Of a stretch of 64,000 nucleotides of DNA, positions 1 through 9,641 are shown piece after piece (within the stretch, counting starts at the first letter, position 1; each line of letters starts with the position of its first letter). The DNA lies in contig CAWETK010000008.1 in assembly GCA_963811905.1 (NCBI GenBank), positions 62,001 to 126,000 of the forward strand, read 5' to 3'. This DNA comes from DATFVA01 sp963811905 (GTDB lineage Bacteria > Bacteroidota > Ignavibacteria > Ignavibacteriales > Ignavibacteriaceae). The notes under the pieces are model-generated. The model did not search any database. It saw nothing but the letters and a program-made list of their open reading frames with translations, and was not told the origin of the DNA. A program made the translations under genes and the position numbers.

Positions 1-1953
1 TTCAGTCATATTGAGTGTAACCATAAATCTTTCGTCACCGAACAGTACCTCTGCAGTTGCACGGGCAAGCTCTGTTTTGCCTACTCCGCTGGGGCCGACT
101 AAAAGAAATACTCCGTTCGGTCCTTCTTCTTTTTTAATACCTACTTTTGCACCCCTGATTACATCAGCGATCTGTTTAACTGCATGGTCCTGGCCTACAA
201 CTCTTTTTTTCAATTCCGTTTCGAGCTGAAGCAAAGTCGTCATATCATCGCGTGTCATATTTCCTACTTTAATACCGGTCCAGGCTTCAATAACTTCTGC
301 AACGGTATTCGCGGTAACTTCGGCAAATACCTGCGGGGCAGGATCCTGCAATGCAATTAATTCTTTCCTGATCTTTGAAATTTCTTCTGCAATAACCGGA
401 TCTTCTTTGCTTTTTCCATTCCCGTTACCGTTTCCGTTTCCTGCAAACTTTTTCATTCTGAGTTCCATCAGCTTCCTTGTCAGCTCGCTCTCCTTCGTCC
501 ATTTGTCTTCATTCGTCTTAATATCGGTCTCCAGCTTTATCTTTTGATCTTTCAGACCATTCAGTATTCCCTGGTCAATTACCACATCCATATCGGAATC
601 TTTCTGCTGGGTGTTAATAGCCATATCAACCGACTTTAACCTGCTGATCATTAATTCAAGTTTTGCCGGCTTGCTTGTAAGCGACATCTTGACTTTTGTT
701 GCCGCTGTATCCAGCAGATCGACTGCTTTATCGGGCAGCTGCCGTCCTGCTATATATCGTCTCGATAGCTTTACAGCTGCTTCAATTGCGCCATCTGTAA
801 TGTGAATTCCATGGTAAGCTTCATATTTTGTCTTAATTCCTCTCAGCATTAAAATTGCCTTCTCATCATCAGGCTCACCGACATGTATCGGCTGGAACCT
901 TCTCTCGAGGGCGGCATCTTTTGCAAAGTATTTATTGTACTCAAGATAGGTGGTAGCTGCTATAGCCCTGAAAGAACCTCTTGCAAGAGCCGGTTTCAAA
1001 AGGTTTGCGGCATCTCCGCCTCCCGCTGATGCACCTGCCCCGATAAGGGTATGCGCTTCATCTATAAAAAGAATTGCAGGTACAGGCGAATTGGTAACTT
1101 CGTTTATAACAGCTTTTAATCTCTTCTCAAATTCTCCCCGCATCTTGGTTCCAGCCTGTAAAGAACCCATATCCAGCGAAAATATCTGATTGTTTTTTAA
1201 GATATCGGGGACTTCATTTGCGGCAATTTTTATTGCAAGTCCTTCAACCAGTGCGGTCTTTCCGACTCCCGGCTCACCGAGCAGAATGGGGTTTGATTTT
1301 TTTCTTCTGCACAGTACTTCAATTACCTGTATAATCTCCTCGTCCCTCCCGAGGATCGGGTCTATCTTTCCGTCCTTTGCCTGTGTTACGAGGTTGGTGG
1401 TATAGAGGTCGAGCACGGTTCCATCAGCAGGGATTGATTTAGCTTCCTCCTGAGACAGCATCTCTGATGAGACTGATTCGTCCTCAGCTGATCCTCTGAC
1501 AATATTATAGAATTCAGTCCGCAGATCCTCCTGCTTAATGGGTGCAAGTATATCCATTAACCTTGTGCTTATGACCTGCTCGGAAGAAATAAATACTTCG
1601 AAGAATGCCCCTGATCTTATTTTTGTTTCGTGGTGATGCACTGAACTCGTAATCCACGCCTGTTCCAGTAATTCAGTAAGCAAAGGAGATAATTTGGGTT
1701 TCCCGCTGTTTCCTTTCTCCATTTCATCCAGGTTTTTCAGGCATCTCGCCTGTACATCACCTGAATCAACAGCGTAGTGTTTGAGTATAAGAGGAATATC
1801 GCCCTGCCCGTCTTCGATAAGAGCACTCAGCAGATGATCAAATGTAATTTCATAATGTCCCCGGTTGATTCCCAGGCCTGTTGCCGTGTCAAGGTTTCGC
1901 ACAAGGTAGTTATTCAATTTTAAAAGCAGTGATTTAAGATCCTTACTTTGCAT
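1..1953 (-). CDS. tssH: TssH/ClpV, T6SS sheath-recycling AAA+ ATPase (C-terminus outside window)
   Basis: Hexameric cytoplasmic Clp/Hsp100 ATPase that extracts and disassembles the contracted TssB/TssC sheath. The 651 visible residues hold an N-terminal Clp-N-like domain (about 1-150), a first AAA+ domain with Walker A GEPGVGKT (about 226-233) and Walker B LFIDEAHT, a middle domain, and the start of the second AAA+ domain with Walker A GPSGVGKT near residue 620. Family members have about 850-900 residues, so roughly a quarter is missing past the left edge. A GN-repeat linker (GNGNGNGNG) sits in the middle region. The ATG follows an AGGAG ribosome site. It is the last visible gene of the T6SS operon. 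The T6SS context and N-domain favour ClpV over housekeeping ClpB. Confidence 0.95.
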   Translation of the reverse strand, partial: MQSKDLKSLLLKLNNYLVRNLDTATGLGINRGHYEITFDHLLSALIEDGQGDIPLILKHYAVDSGDVQARCLKNLDEMEKGNSGKPKLSPLLTELLEQAWITSSVHHHETKIRSGAFFEVFISSEQVISTRLMDILAPIKQEDLRTEFYNIVRGSAEDESVSSEMLSQEEAKSIPADGTVLDLYTTNLVTQAKDGKIDPILGRDEEIIQVIEVLCRRKKSNPILLGEPGVGKTALVEGLAIKIAANEVPDILKNNQIFSLDMGSLQAGTKMRGEFEKRLKAVINEVTNSPVPAILFIDEAHTLIGAGASAGGGDAANLLKPALARGSFRAIAATTYLEYNKYFAKDAALERRFQPIHVGEPDDEKAILMLRGIKTKYEAYHGIHITDGAIEAAVKLSRRYIAGRQLPDKAVDLLDTAATKVKMSLTSKPAKLELMISRLKSVDMAINTQQKDSDMDVVIDQGILNGLKDQKIKLETDIKTNEDKWTKESELTRKLMELRMKKFAGNGNGNGNGKSKEDPVIAEEISKIRKELIALQDPAPQVFAEVTANTVAEVIEAWTGIKVGNMTRDDMTTLLQLETELKKRVVGQDHAVKQIADVIRGAKVGIKKEEGPNGVFLLVGPSGVGKTELARATAEVLFGDERFMVTLNMTE

Positions 1954-1996
1954 GTAATTCTCCTGTTATATATTTAAAATTTCGTGTAAATAAAAA

Positions 1997-3019
1997 TTAG
2001 TCGGGAACAGAAAGGTATTCTTCGTTCGGTATGTAGACATTAAATTCTTCGATAGAAGGTTTGCCGAGCCAGAAGGTGGTCCCGAGCTTTAACCTGTCGT
2101 CATCCCATGAAATTGATTCGATGGTATCAGCTTTAATAATGAATTTAATATCGTATTCAAGCCCGTCGTTGAGATATAAATTAAGAAGTTCATTCAATCT
2201 TTTTGAATTTTCGGTATGCGGAAGGAAATTCAGGTAATCCCCGAAAGTAACAGGTCCGATCTCAAGGCAAATCCTGCTCATATAATCCACGGTCGTTCTG
2301 CCTATAAAGCTGTTTTTGCCGAGACTGAATTCATCGCTGCCGAGGACGGGGATGTCTTCAAGTTCTACCCAGTGGGGAACAAACTCTTTAATCTTAATCG
2401 GGAAATTGGGAAAAATATGTGAGAGAAGAATCCTCAAGCCCTCTTTGCTCCTTACGCGCCGGCTGAATACACCGGCAAATTTTATAAGCGTAAAATCTGA
2501 AAGTGAAGATGACCTGTTTACTGTAAAAGAGCCTCTGCCTATGAATGAGTTTATCCTCTGGGATATTTTATTTTCAGGGTTATTATTTAAATGGAGGTAA
2601 AAGCGGTATTTTTTCCACGACTGATAATAAAGCCAGTAAAACCTGTTATTAAATATATCCAGGAAATTCTGAAGAGGAATATTCCCTTCACCGAGAATTT
2701 TTTCCTGGAAAACAATCTGCTCATGATAACATCTCGGCAGAGGAGAGTTAATTCCATACAAACCGAGAAAATTTAAAACAAACTTTATTTCATTATCTTC
2801 GAGTGATACCGTCCGGATGTCCGTAGGAGGATAGGAATAATACTGGCCGGGACGGAATTTTAATCCTGCCTGGTCAAAAAGATAATCCTTTCTTCCCGGG
2901 TTATTCTTCTTTGAAAGAATTTCACTTAACCAGACAGCCTGCCAGACGTGATATTCAGGTCCTTTCTGCAGAATGTCTTCTATTATACCGGAAGTATTTC
3001 TCCCTGTGCCGGGTTCCAT
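1997..3019 (-). CDS. tssG: TssG, T6SS baseplate wedge subunit
   Basis: Baseplate protein of the TssG/VasB/ImpH family (340 residues, normal length). With two TssF copies and TssE it forms the wedge that surrounds the VgrG hub. The N-terminal part shows the family pattern in which a FRPG stretch is followed by a GLYGINSPLP segment (about residues 108-117), the most diagnostic TssG feature. The start codon lies inside the end of tssF, an overlap of 37 nt, which suggests translational coupling. No internal break is seen. The assignment rests on the motif and on the gene order tssE-tssF-tssG-tssH, typical of T6SS-i loci. Confidence 0.9.
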   Translation of the reverse strand: MEPGTGRNTSGIIEDILQKGPEYHVWQAVWLSEILSKKNNPGRKDYLFDQAGLKFRPGQYYSYPPTDIRTVSLEDNEIKFVLNFLGLYGINSPLPRCYHEQIVFQEKILGEGNIPLQNFLDIFNNRFYWLYYQSWKKYRFYLHLNNNPENKISQRINSFIGRGSFTVNRSSSLSDFTLIKFAGVFSRRVRSKEGLRILLSHIFPNFPIKIKEFVPHWVELEDIPVLGSDEFSLGKNSFIGRTTVDYMSRICLEIGPVTFGDYLNFLPHTENSKRLNELLNLYLNDGLEYDIKFIIKADTIESISWDDDRLKLGTTFWLGKPSIEEFNVYIPNEEYLSVPD

Positions 3020-4838
3020 GTGTAGCTGTTAGTTGTTCCTGATTCGGTGATTTTTAAAAATATGTATGAGTTGATAGTTACATACTGCGAAAGAAAGGAA
3101 TTTAAAACCATTCCCATTAAATTTATTTCGCCTTCTCCGTTTTCAAACTCTTTGGCATCAACTTCAATATGAAACTCAATACCCCTGATTAAACTCTGGT
3201 TCATCATTTTGTTAACCGGCCTGGGCTTATGGATAACCTTTATACTTTCAATTCTTTTTTTGTTCGGATGATTCTGAGCCTTCGTCCAGTTATACAGATT
3301 TAATATGCTTTTAAAAGTATTAAGCTCCGCCAGCGTTGAGAAGCTTACAGACATGTGAGCGATAAGGGACCATAAATAATTATTCTTGTCGGGACATTCC
3401 TGGACTTCTGTCGGGGTTGTAATATTGTTTGCCTCAACCCCGGGGGGAAATCAAGGGGCTCTTTGATTGAGCCGGTCTCCAGGTAGGCTGAGGGAAGGAA
3501 ACCATTTGATAATACGGCTTCTATGCTTAGAGTTTCTTTCGGAAAAACATCCTCCTCCATACTTGGTCCGAACAGCCGGATAAAGGTTTCGGACATATCG
3601 CTCCGAATGGATTTGCGGAGTATTGAATAAAATCTTTTGAAATTATATTCCGGGCTGGTTGTATCAAGGATATCGTGCGCAGTGATAGGTATATATTTAT
3701 ACTGTTCAGCACGGTTCTCACTGATCCCGCTTACCAGGTCAACTGAATATATCTCCCTGCTTTTTCTTCTGTAAAGATCGGGAATTATATAATATTCAGG
3801 CAGTCTTTGTGTAACGGAGACTTCCTCAGCCGGACGCGAAAACAGGTTTACTATCGGAACACAATTTAAGGCAATATTATTTTTGCCGGGGAATTTTTCC
3901 CGCATCATTTTCCTGCTGAAATCAATCCTGATTTCCACGTTTGCAGACTCACCGGCAGCGATGAAGTTATTCAGACCGTAAATATCTATAAAAAAGAATT
4001 TTTCCGGGAAAGCGAAATACTCCTGCAGCAGTCTGAAACCTGTGAAAGATTGTTTCGCGTAAGGGAGAATCGAGTAATCAGCTGCATTATATTCAGTTCC
4101 GGCAGAAAGTTCCGGCACTCTGATTTTAAAGTCATCGATTTTCTTAAATACAGATTTGTCATTTACTGCCTCTCTTACCGATACTGATGAAACAAATCTG
4201 GTCAGGAACAGATGCAGGTTATATTTTACTGAAGATGAACCCTGGAGATAAATTCTGAACCGTTCCATCTTCAATGAATTATAATCAACATTTCTGTCAA
4301 GCTGAAGTTTCAGGATCATCGATGTTTTTCCCTGGGCAGTTTCTTCCACTGAAACATCTGCAAGCTTAAGCGGTCTTACTGTAAATTCCTGTGTCGTTCT
4401 GAAAATAAATTCAGCCGGTTCATCTTTTTCAGTAAGCCTTGACCCGGTACCTGAACCTGACTGAACTTTATACTTAACTTTGTATTTCCCCGTCTGTGTC
4501 TGTATTTCACTCCCTTTTTTTATTGAGACAGGTTCTGTCAAAGCTCCTGATTTAATGTTTGCCTGCAGGATGGCACATGAGGGAAAAGATTTAAGAAGAT
4601 TCGGGAAGAGTATCTCGAGTATTCCGCCTGCTATCTCCGGAAATTCATCATCGAGCCTCTCATGTATTCGTCCCGCAAGGAAAGCGAATCCTTCGAACAG
4701 CCTTTCTACAAAAGGATCTTTCCTTTCACGTTCGCTGAGGTGAAGCCGTGATCCGAGCGTAGGATGTTTTTTGCTAAACTCCTCCCCCGAGGTCTGCAGA
4801 AAGTTATACTCCCTTTCAAAATATTTATCGGTGCTCAT
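2983..4838 (-). CDS. tssF: TssF, T6SS baseplate wedge subunit (frameshift in the sequence)
   Basis: Baseplate protein TssF/VasA. The first 497-codon reading frame begins with the family-typical FEREYNFLQTSGEEFSKKHP and matches TssF through about residue 467, then degenerates. The rest (YLWSLIAHMSVSF, then a RGIEFHIEVD segment and C-terminus) is encoded in another frame. The switch lies at 3438-3450, a C6 followed by G4 on the coding strand. Adding one base there gives a continuous protein of about 618 residues, the normal TssF length. The joined frame restores the conserved LWxLIxHxS motif. A single-base sequencing indel is likeliest, but a true null mutation or ribosomal slippage cannot be excluded. 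The start overlaps tssE by 4 nt (ATGA). Confidence 0.88.
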
Positions 4839-5287
4839 TCTGAATCCTTATCTAAAGTAACTTTAGTCCATCCTGTTGTTGAGAACTCCGTAAGCAGGAT
4901 TTCTTTATTTGAGCTGTCCTTCAGTTTAATGATTATTTTCAGGGAAGCCCTTAACGTCTTCTGATCGAATTCCGAATTCTGGATCTGAACTTCGCTTATC
5001 CTTGGTTCATATTTCAATATTACTTCCCGGATTTCTTTTTTTAAAGATTCGACGGGATTGTCCGATGCGAGATAGATCTGAAGGATATCCGAGATTCCGA
5101 AATCGGGAAGATGCAAAATTGATCCCCGGCGGGTGGTCAGGATCATCCGGAGGTTTTCAATAATACTCAGGCTCAGTTTCTGATCTTCTGTCAGATGTTC
5201 AAACTGCTGGGGACCTATTTCATCGGGATTAACAACTTCCGATACGAACTGACCAAGGAGAATATTGTAAAGGCTTAAATTTTTCAA
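4835..5287 (-). CDS. tssE: TssE, gp25-like T6SS baseplate protein
   Basis: Small baseplate subunit (150 residues) homologous to phage T4 gp25. It links the wedge to the base of the sheath and primes TssB/C polymerisation. The gp25 core is visible as SIIENLRMILTTRRGS followed by LPDFGISDI and then the helix-strand segment KEIREVILKYEPRISEVQI. In the family the EPR motif (here YEPRISEV, about residue 110) is essential for sheath assembly and is intact. The gene is separated from hcp by a 93-nt gap holding a strong hairpin and is coupled to tssF by a 4-nt overlap. Confidence 0.92.
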   Translation of the reverse strand: MKNLSLYNILLGQFVSEVVNPDEIGPQQFEHLTEDQKLSLSIIENLRMILTTRRGSILHLPDFGISDILQIYLASDNPVESLKKEIREVILKYEPRISEVQIQNSEFDQKTLRASLKIIIKLKDSSNKEILLTEFSTTGWTKVTLDKDSE

Positions 5288-5317
5288 TTTTGATTTTATC
5301 GTTAAGTCTATATAGAA

Positions 5318-5365
5318 CAGGGTGGATTATATAACTATACTATAGTCATAAATAATTCCACCCTG
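5318..5365 (-). terminator. Intergenic hairpin between hcp and tssE
   Basis: Perfect 9-bp arms CAGGGTGGA (5318-5326) and TCCACCCTG (5357-5365) enclose a 30-nt loop that itself contains the palindrome ACTATA-C-TATAGT. On the coding strand this follows the hcp stop codon directly. There is no U-tract after the stem, so a complete intrinsic terminator is doubtful. A 3'-protecting or attenuating hairpin that raises Hcp yield relative to the distal baseplate genes is a reasonable inference. Confidence 0.6.
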
Positions 5366-5380
5366 ATAAGAAAAGTTTCG

Positions 5381-5869
5381 TCAGACGGGAAGTTGAAATG
5401 AGAAGAAGCCCTGATCTGAAAACAATGTGCTTGCTTTTACGTGCTCCCAATCTACACTTTCCGCAACCATAGCTACACGTTCAAGGTGGGCAATAGTTTG
5501 TTTACTATTCTCCACTGTGGAAGGCATTAAATCCTCCACTTCCACAACACGTGCATTGTTCAGTGTATATTTGAAGTAAACCGTTTCCCTGCCGGTAGCT
5601 TCTGCTATTTCGTAAAGCGAAATCTCCACAGATTTAAATACCTGCCCTTGTGCGCAGTACTGGAACATGAACGGCGTCAGCTTATCGATTTCCTTAAGGA
5701 TCGTAAACGGATCATAAATCCTGCTCCCTGTAACCTGACCGGTACCTTCAGTGTAAGGCAATCTCAATCTTTGTGAAAACTCCAGAACAGTACAGGAGCC
5801 ATTAGGACGCGGACCTTCAAGATCGTTGCCTTCTGCATCTTTGAATTTTATCTCACCTTTTACAGCCAT
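5381..5869 (-). CDS. hcp: Hcp (TssD), T6SS inner-tube protein
   Basis: Hexameric ring protein that stacks into the T6SS inner tube and is exported on contraction. It has 162 residues, the usual Hcp length, with the fold visible as an N-terminal strand AVKGEIKFKD, the central segment VTGSRIYDPFTILKEIDKLTP characteristic of Hcp, and a C-terminal extended region ending in FFSFQLPV. No effector domain is fused. A strong GGAGG ribosome site precedes the ATG, fitting the need for high expression. It lies between tssC and tssE, and the strong hairpin right after its stop may stabilise its message. Confidence 0.95.
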   Translation of the reverse strand: MAVKGEIKFKDAEGNDLEGPRPNGSCTVLEFSQRLRLPYTEGTGQVTGSRIYDPFTILKEIDKLTPFMFQYCAQGQVFKSVEISLYEIAEATGRETVYFKYTLNNARVVEVEDLMPSTVENSKQTIAHLERVAMVAESVDWEHVKASTLFSDQGFFSFQLPV

Positions 5870-5931
5870 GACTAACCTCCGATTAAATTAAAGTTATAGT
5901 TGATTTATTGAAAGAATTAATTGAACAGTTA

Positions 5932-7395
5932 TTATTCTTCGCCTGAATGATATGCGATCAGTTTAAGGTTTACATCCATACCTGTTATTGCAACGTGCGG
6001 TCTGAATTCTGCACTTATCTGGAAAAATCCGGGTCTTTCCTTGAGTTCGGTAACATCAAGTTTATAAGAACGGAGCGGTTTTTCCGCTACAATTTTTTCA
6101 GCAGGATTCGGCATATCAACAACAAGGGTATCAAGCCAGCTTGACATATCCTTTTTAATCTCGCCTGCTCCTGCGTTTTTACCGACAAATACCAGCTGGC
6201 GGTATTTAAGATAATGTGCAATCCTTGTAACAAGCATCGTATATTGAAGTCTTGAACCAACCGAGAAGTTAGCCGTAGCGGTAGGATCATTTTTAATTTG
6301 TTTAGGTCTGTTTGCAGAAGGGGTCTCAAAGAAAGCCGCGTAATCTGTTCTGTCCCAGTGTGCAAGCGGGATAAAGCCCAGGTCGCAGAGTTCCGCATCT
6401 TTTGCCTGTCCGACAGAAGCTTCCAGCGGCACTTTCAGCTTTTTCTGACCGTGTTCTTCATAAGTAGGGACCGGGAGGTTTTCAACTTTACCGCCTGATT
6501 CCACACCGACTATTTTAACACTCCAGCCCCACTTCTCAAAGCTCTTAACCATATTGGAGGCAAGCGCATAGGAAGTGCTGCACCATAAGCTGTTGTCATT
6601 TCCGCCTTTCATTACATTTTCCGTGTAGTTGAAATTTTTCGTTGGCTCTGATTCTGCATTATAAGGCAGACGGCCGAGGAACCTTGGCAGGGTAAGTCCG
6701 ATATACTTAGAACGGTCATCGTCCCTGAAGGCTCTCCACGATGCATAAGCCGCGCCTTCTTTAAGCTGTTCGGGGAGGAAGCGGTTATTCATAACATCCG
6801 TCATGTTTTTTTCGCCGAAGAATTTAGGTCCTGCATTTCCTATAACAGGAAGCTGTGCTGATTCACCAAGAACGGAAAGGTGCTGAAGCAGAGAAATATC
6901 CTGCGGATTATTCTCGAACTGGAAATCAGTTACAATTGCAGTATAGGAATGCCCGCCGACCTTGTCGTAGGCACCCCAGTATACATGGTGCCATAAGCCG
7001 GAATCTTTTTCATAACCTTCACCCTGCGCTGCATCATTAAGATCTTCATAAAGTTCTTCTTTGGAAACATCAAGAAGTTCGAATTTAACGGGTTTGCTGA
7101 ATTCGGTATTCTGAACGAGGAACAAAAGTCCACGCCATGTCGATTCCAGCTCCTGGAATTCCTGGTTTTGCAGGATCTCATCCATCTGGGCACTGAGAAC
7201 TGTATCAAGGTCTGCAATATAGGAATCAACGAGAGCGCCTGTAATTTTGAATACTTCGGATTCCTTGCCGACTTTGCTTACAAATTCAGCGACTGCTGAT
7301 TTTTTAGAATCATCCAGCATAGAGATTAACTTATCAACAGAACTTTGCTCAGTTACCTGGCCTTGTTCCATTGATTCTTCTTTTTCTTTTGCCAT
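5932..7395 (-). CDS. tssC: TssC/VipB, large T6SS sheath subunit
   Basis: Large subunit of the contractile sheath (487 residues, normal length). It forms a heterodimer with TssB and polymerises around the Hcp tube. Diagnostic segments include LESTWRGLLFLVQNTEFSKP (about 85-104), the FGEKNMTDVMNNRFLPEQ region and the conserved LPRFLGRLPY (about 238-247). The C-terminal half is the most conserved part of the family and is intact. A GGAGG-like site precedes the ATG. The neighbours tssB (upstream) and hcp (downstream) confirm the assignment. Confidence 0.96.
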   Translation of the reverse strand: MAKEKEESMEQGQVTEQSSVDKLISMLDDSKKSAVAEFVSKVGKESEVFKITGALVDSYIADLDTVLSAQMDEILQNQEFQELESTWRGLLFLVQNTEFSKPVKFELLDVSKEELYEDLNDAAQGEGYEKDSGLWHHVYWGAYDKVGGHSYTAIVTDFQFENNPQDISLLQHLSVLGESAQLPVIGNAGPKFFGEKNMTDVMNNRFLPEQLKEGAAYASWRAFRDDDRSKYIGLTLPRFLGRLPYNAESEPTKNFNYTENVMKGGNDNSLWCSTSYALASNMVKSFEKWGWSVKIVGVESGGKVENLPVPTYEEHGQKKLKVPLEASVGQAKDAELCDLGFIPLAHWDRTDYAAFFETPSANRPKQIKNDPTATANFSVGSRLQYTMLVTRIAHYLKYRQLVFVGKNAGAGEIKKDMSSWLDTLVVDMPNPAEKIVAEKPLRSYKLDVTELKERPGFFQISAEFRPHVAITGMDVNLKLIAYHSGEE

Positions 7396-7442
7396 TTTAA
7401 TTAAACCTCCGTTAACAAAAATTAAATTTCAAAAATTATATT

Positions 7443-7943
7443 TTACTTTTTATCCTGTGTGCCGAGTTTCAACATCAGGTCGTCTATACTTGCTCCGCCG
7501 TCTTTCAGAACACTTTCAAGAGCCTTTTTCAGGTTGGCGTCCCTTAATACTGCAAGCTTTAATTCTTTCAGCCGTTCTCTTGCATCAAGCAGCTTCTGCA
7601 GAGGTTCAACTTTTTTGACTATCTCATCAGGATGAAAATCCTTTATGTCCTGGAAGTCAAGCTTAACTTCCATCTTTGCTTCGGGATCATCTGACAATTT
7701 GTTTGAAATCGTCATCTTAAGCTTCGGGTTCAGATCCTTAAGCACCCTTTTGTAATCTCCTTTATTGCCTATCGTCCTCAGTCTCCTGTCTTTAACAGGA
7801 CCCTGGCTTCCCGGTTCACTTTTACTGAAGTTCCCGGTAATCAGCATACGGTAATCAAGTTCTACACTTTCCTTTGCATCACTGCTCGGGAGAATGGCGA
7901 CTTTGACACGCTGTGCTATCTTCGGTGCAACTGGTCTTGCCAT
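7443..7943 (-). CDS. tssB: TssB/VipA, small T6SS sheath subunit
   Basis: Small sheath subunit (166 residues). The family pattern is clear: an N-terminal VAPKIAQRVKVAI strand, VELDYRMLITGNF, an LKDLNPKLKMTISNKL stretch, LDFQDIKDFHPDEIV, and a C-terminal helix (EPLQKLLDARERLKELK) that packs against TssC and contributes to the ClpV recognition surface. It lies just upstream of tssC, separated by a 47-nt gap with a strong ribosome site, and 2 nt from the stop of tssA, indicating co-translation. Confidence 0.95.
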   Translation of the reverse strand: MARPVAPKIAQRVKVAILPSSDAKESVELDYRMLITGNFSKSEPGSQGPVKDRRLRTIGNKGDYKRVLKDLNPKLKMTISNKLSDDPEAKMEVKLDFQDIKDFHPDEIVKKVEPLQKLLDARERLKELKLAVLRDANLKKALESVLKDGGASIDDLMLKLGTQDKK

Positions 7944-7945
7944 AT

Positions 7946-9618
7946 CTACTTTCTCCTTTTATGTTTTTGTTGTTCTAAATTGATTGCTAAAATACCATTG
8001 TGCTTCGCTATTTTGTAAAATAATTCCTGCTGCTGTTTTTCCAGCTGATTTTTCTGAGCTTCATTTTCTGAAGCAAATAATACCTGGACATTTGTTAAAT
8101 AAAGCGACTGCCAGGCTGCAGTGCATAATGCAGGTTCCCATTCGGATAAATTTAATTTGTCTATCATTTTATCCAGCTCTTCAAGGTTTACTTTTGCTAC
8201 ATTATACTGTTTTGCCTCATAACAGAAATTTGCAATATTCAGCCGCCTGAGGAATTTACCTTTCATCCTGTCTTCTGCACCCAGCTTCTGCTGCATCTCT
8301 TCAAGGCTCCCCTGGAAATTCTTAGGCAGGCCCTGCAGTGCTTCCTCATATTCTTTGTTGATTTCATCATATACCTGGTCGACTATAGGAGTCAGTGAAA
8401 GAGAGCTGCCTGCAGCCGGGGCACTACCCTGGTTTGAAATAGCCGGTAATTGTTCCAGCCACTTTATTGTATCCTTGTCTGCAAATGCAATTTCTCCCTC
8501 CGCAAACTTCAGTTTTGGAAGTTCAGGAAGCCGTTTAATAAGCCGCGACAGATGATATTTAATATCGTTTGCTGACGTCAAATAATTCCCCCCCTTTTTT
8601 TCGAGTGCTTCCACAATGTATCTCTGCGCGTCCAGCCAGTAGCGGAATTCGCTGTTGTCTTTAATAAATTCGAGTTCGATCCTCGGTATAATAACATCAG
8701 TTTTATTTTCACTATGCCAGGTGTTCAGCAATTTTCTGATAATATCATTCGGAGGGGTAATGCCCGTTACTTTTTCTTCAGAGTCAGGAAGGACGAGGGT
8801 GCTCCACTGGATTTGCCTGGCAATCCCGAATGCAAAGAATGATTCCGGAATTTTTTCAACCGTTTCATTATTAACTGTTGTCTCATAAAAGTAGGTCAAT
8901 GTCCTTCTCAGCTGTATACCGATTTCGTCTTCTGAAGACGGGATTGACAGTTTTGCGGGAGCTGATTCTTCTTTACTCTGCACCGGCACGGAGGCTTGTC
9001 TTACCTCTGCTTTCTGCGGCGGGGAGGGGCTGGTTTCTTTTCCGGTGCGGCAGGAGGATTCAAAGCAATTTCAGCATCCTTAACCAGGTTTCCGATGACA
9101 TCCTGCAGCGCCTGCAGCACCGGCACATTTTCAGGCATAAGTTTTTCACATTCCGTGAGAATCAGTCCTGTTAATTCATTTATCTTAATTACCTCTGCAG
9201 CGTTGGATTTATTAATTTCATCTCTTTCAATCAGCTTAGTAACCCTTGAAGTACTGAGAAACTGGATAGCTTTACTCCGCTGAACATTGTTCTGAGGAAA
9301 GAGATCACTGCCGAATTTTTTCAGTAAATGATATACAATCTCAAGACCGTTTCTGAAGCCTTTCAGCTGTTCGGTTCTGTATAGAGCAAAACAGAGCCAG
9401 GAGGCTACTTTTATATCTTTACTTTTTTCTTTCAGAATTGTATTTGAAAGGTCAATCCAGTTCTTATAATCAGGAACAGATTTTGGAAATTCCATGCTCA
9501 GCTTGAAATAATCTTCATCATTTGCTGCATCGATCCCTGCAGAAGAATCTCCGGGAATCAGTTCGAGGAATTCCTGCACAAATTCTGATACTTCAGCTTC
9601 TGCTAATGTCTCAGCCAT
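7946..9618 (-). CDS. tssA: TssA, T6SS cap/initiator protein (frameshift in the sequence)
   Basis: TssA organises baseplate docking and tail polymerisation. The N-terminal 205 codons form an ImpA-N-type domain (PKSVPDYKNWIDLS, then a helical repeat with FPQNNVQRSKAIQFL). The frame then hits a stop, while a 347-residue C-terminal helical domain of the VasJ/TssA type continues in another frame. The switch lies in a proline-coding linker at 9017-9030. One added C in the C4 run gives a continuous linker (KKPAPPPPQKAEVRQA) and a protein of about 557 residues. Without it the C-terminal part would have to start at a GTG with no clear ribosome site. A sequencing indel is likelier than a genuine two-gene arrangement. 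Confidence 0.82.
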
Positions 9619-9641
9619 AAATATTACCCTGTTTTAATCCT

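Noticed and set aside
3438..3450. Programmed -1 ribosomal frameshift in tssF (T-TTC-CCC heptamer)
   Set aside because: Five other genes in the window have similar single-base breaks without slippery sites, so a shared sequencing cause is simpler.
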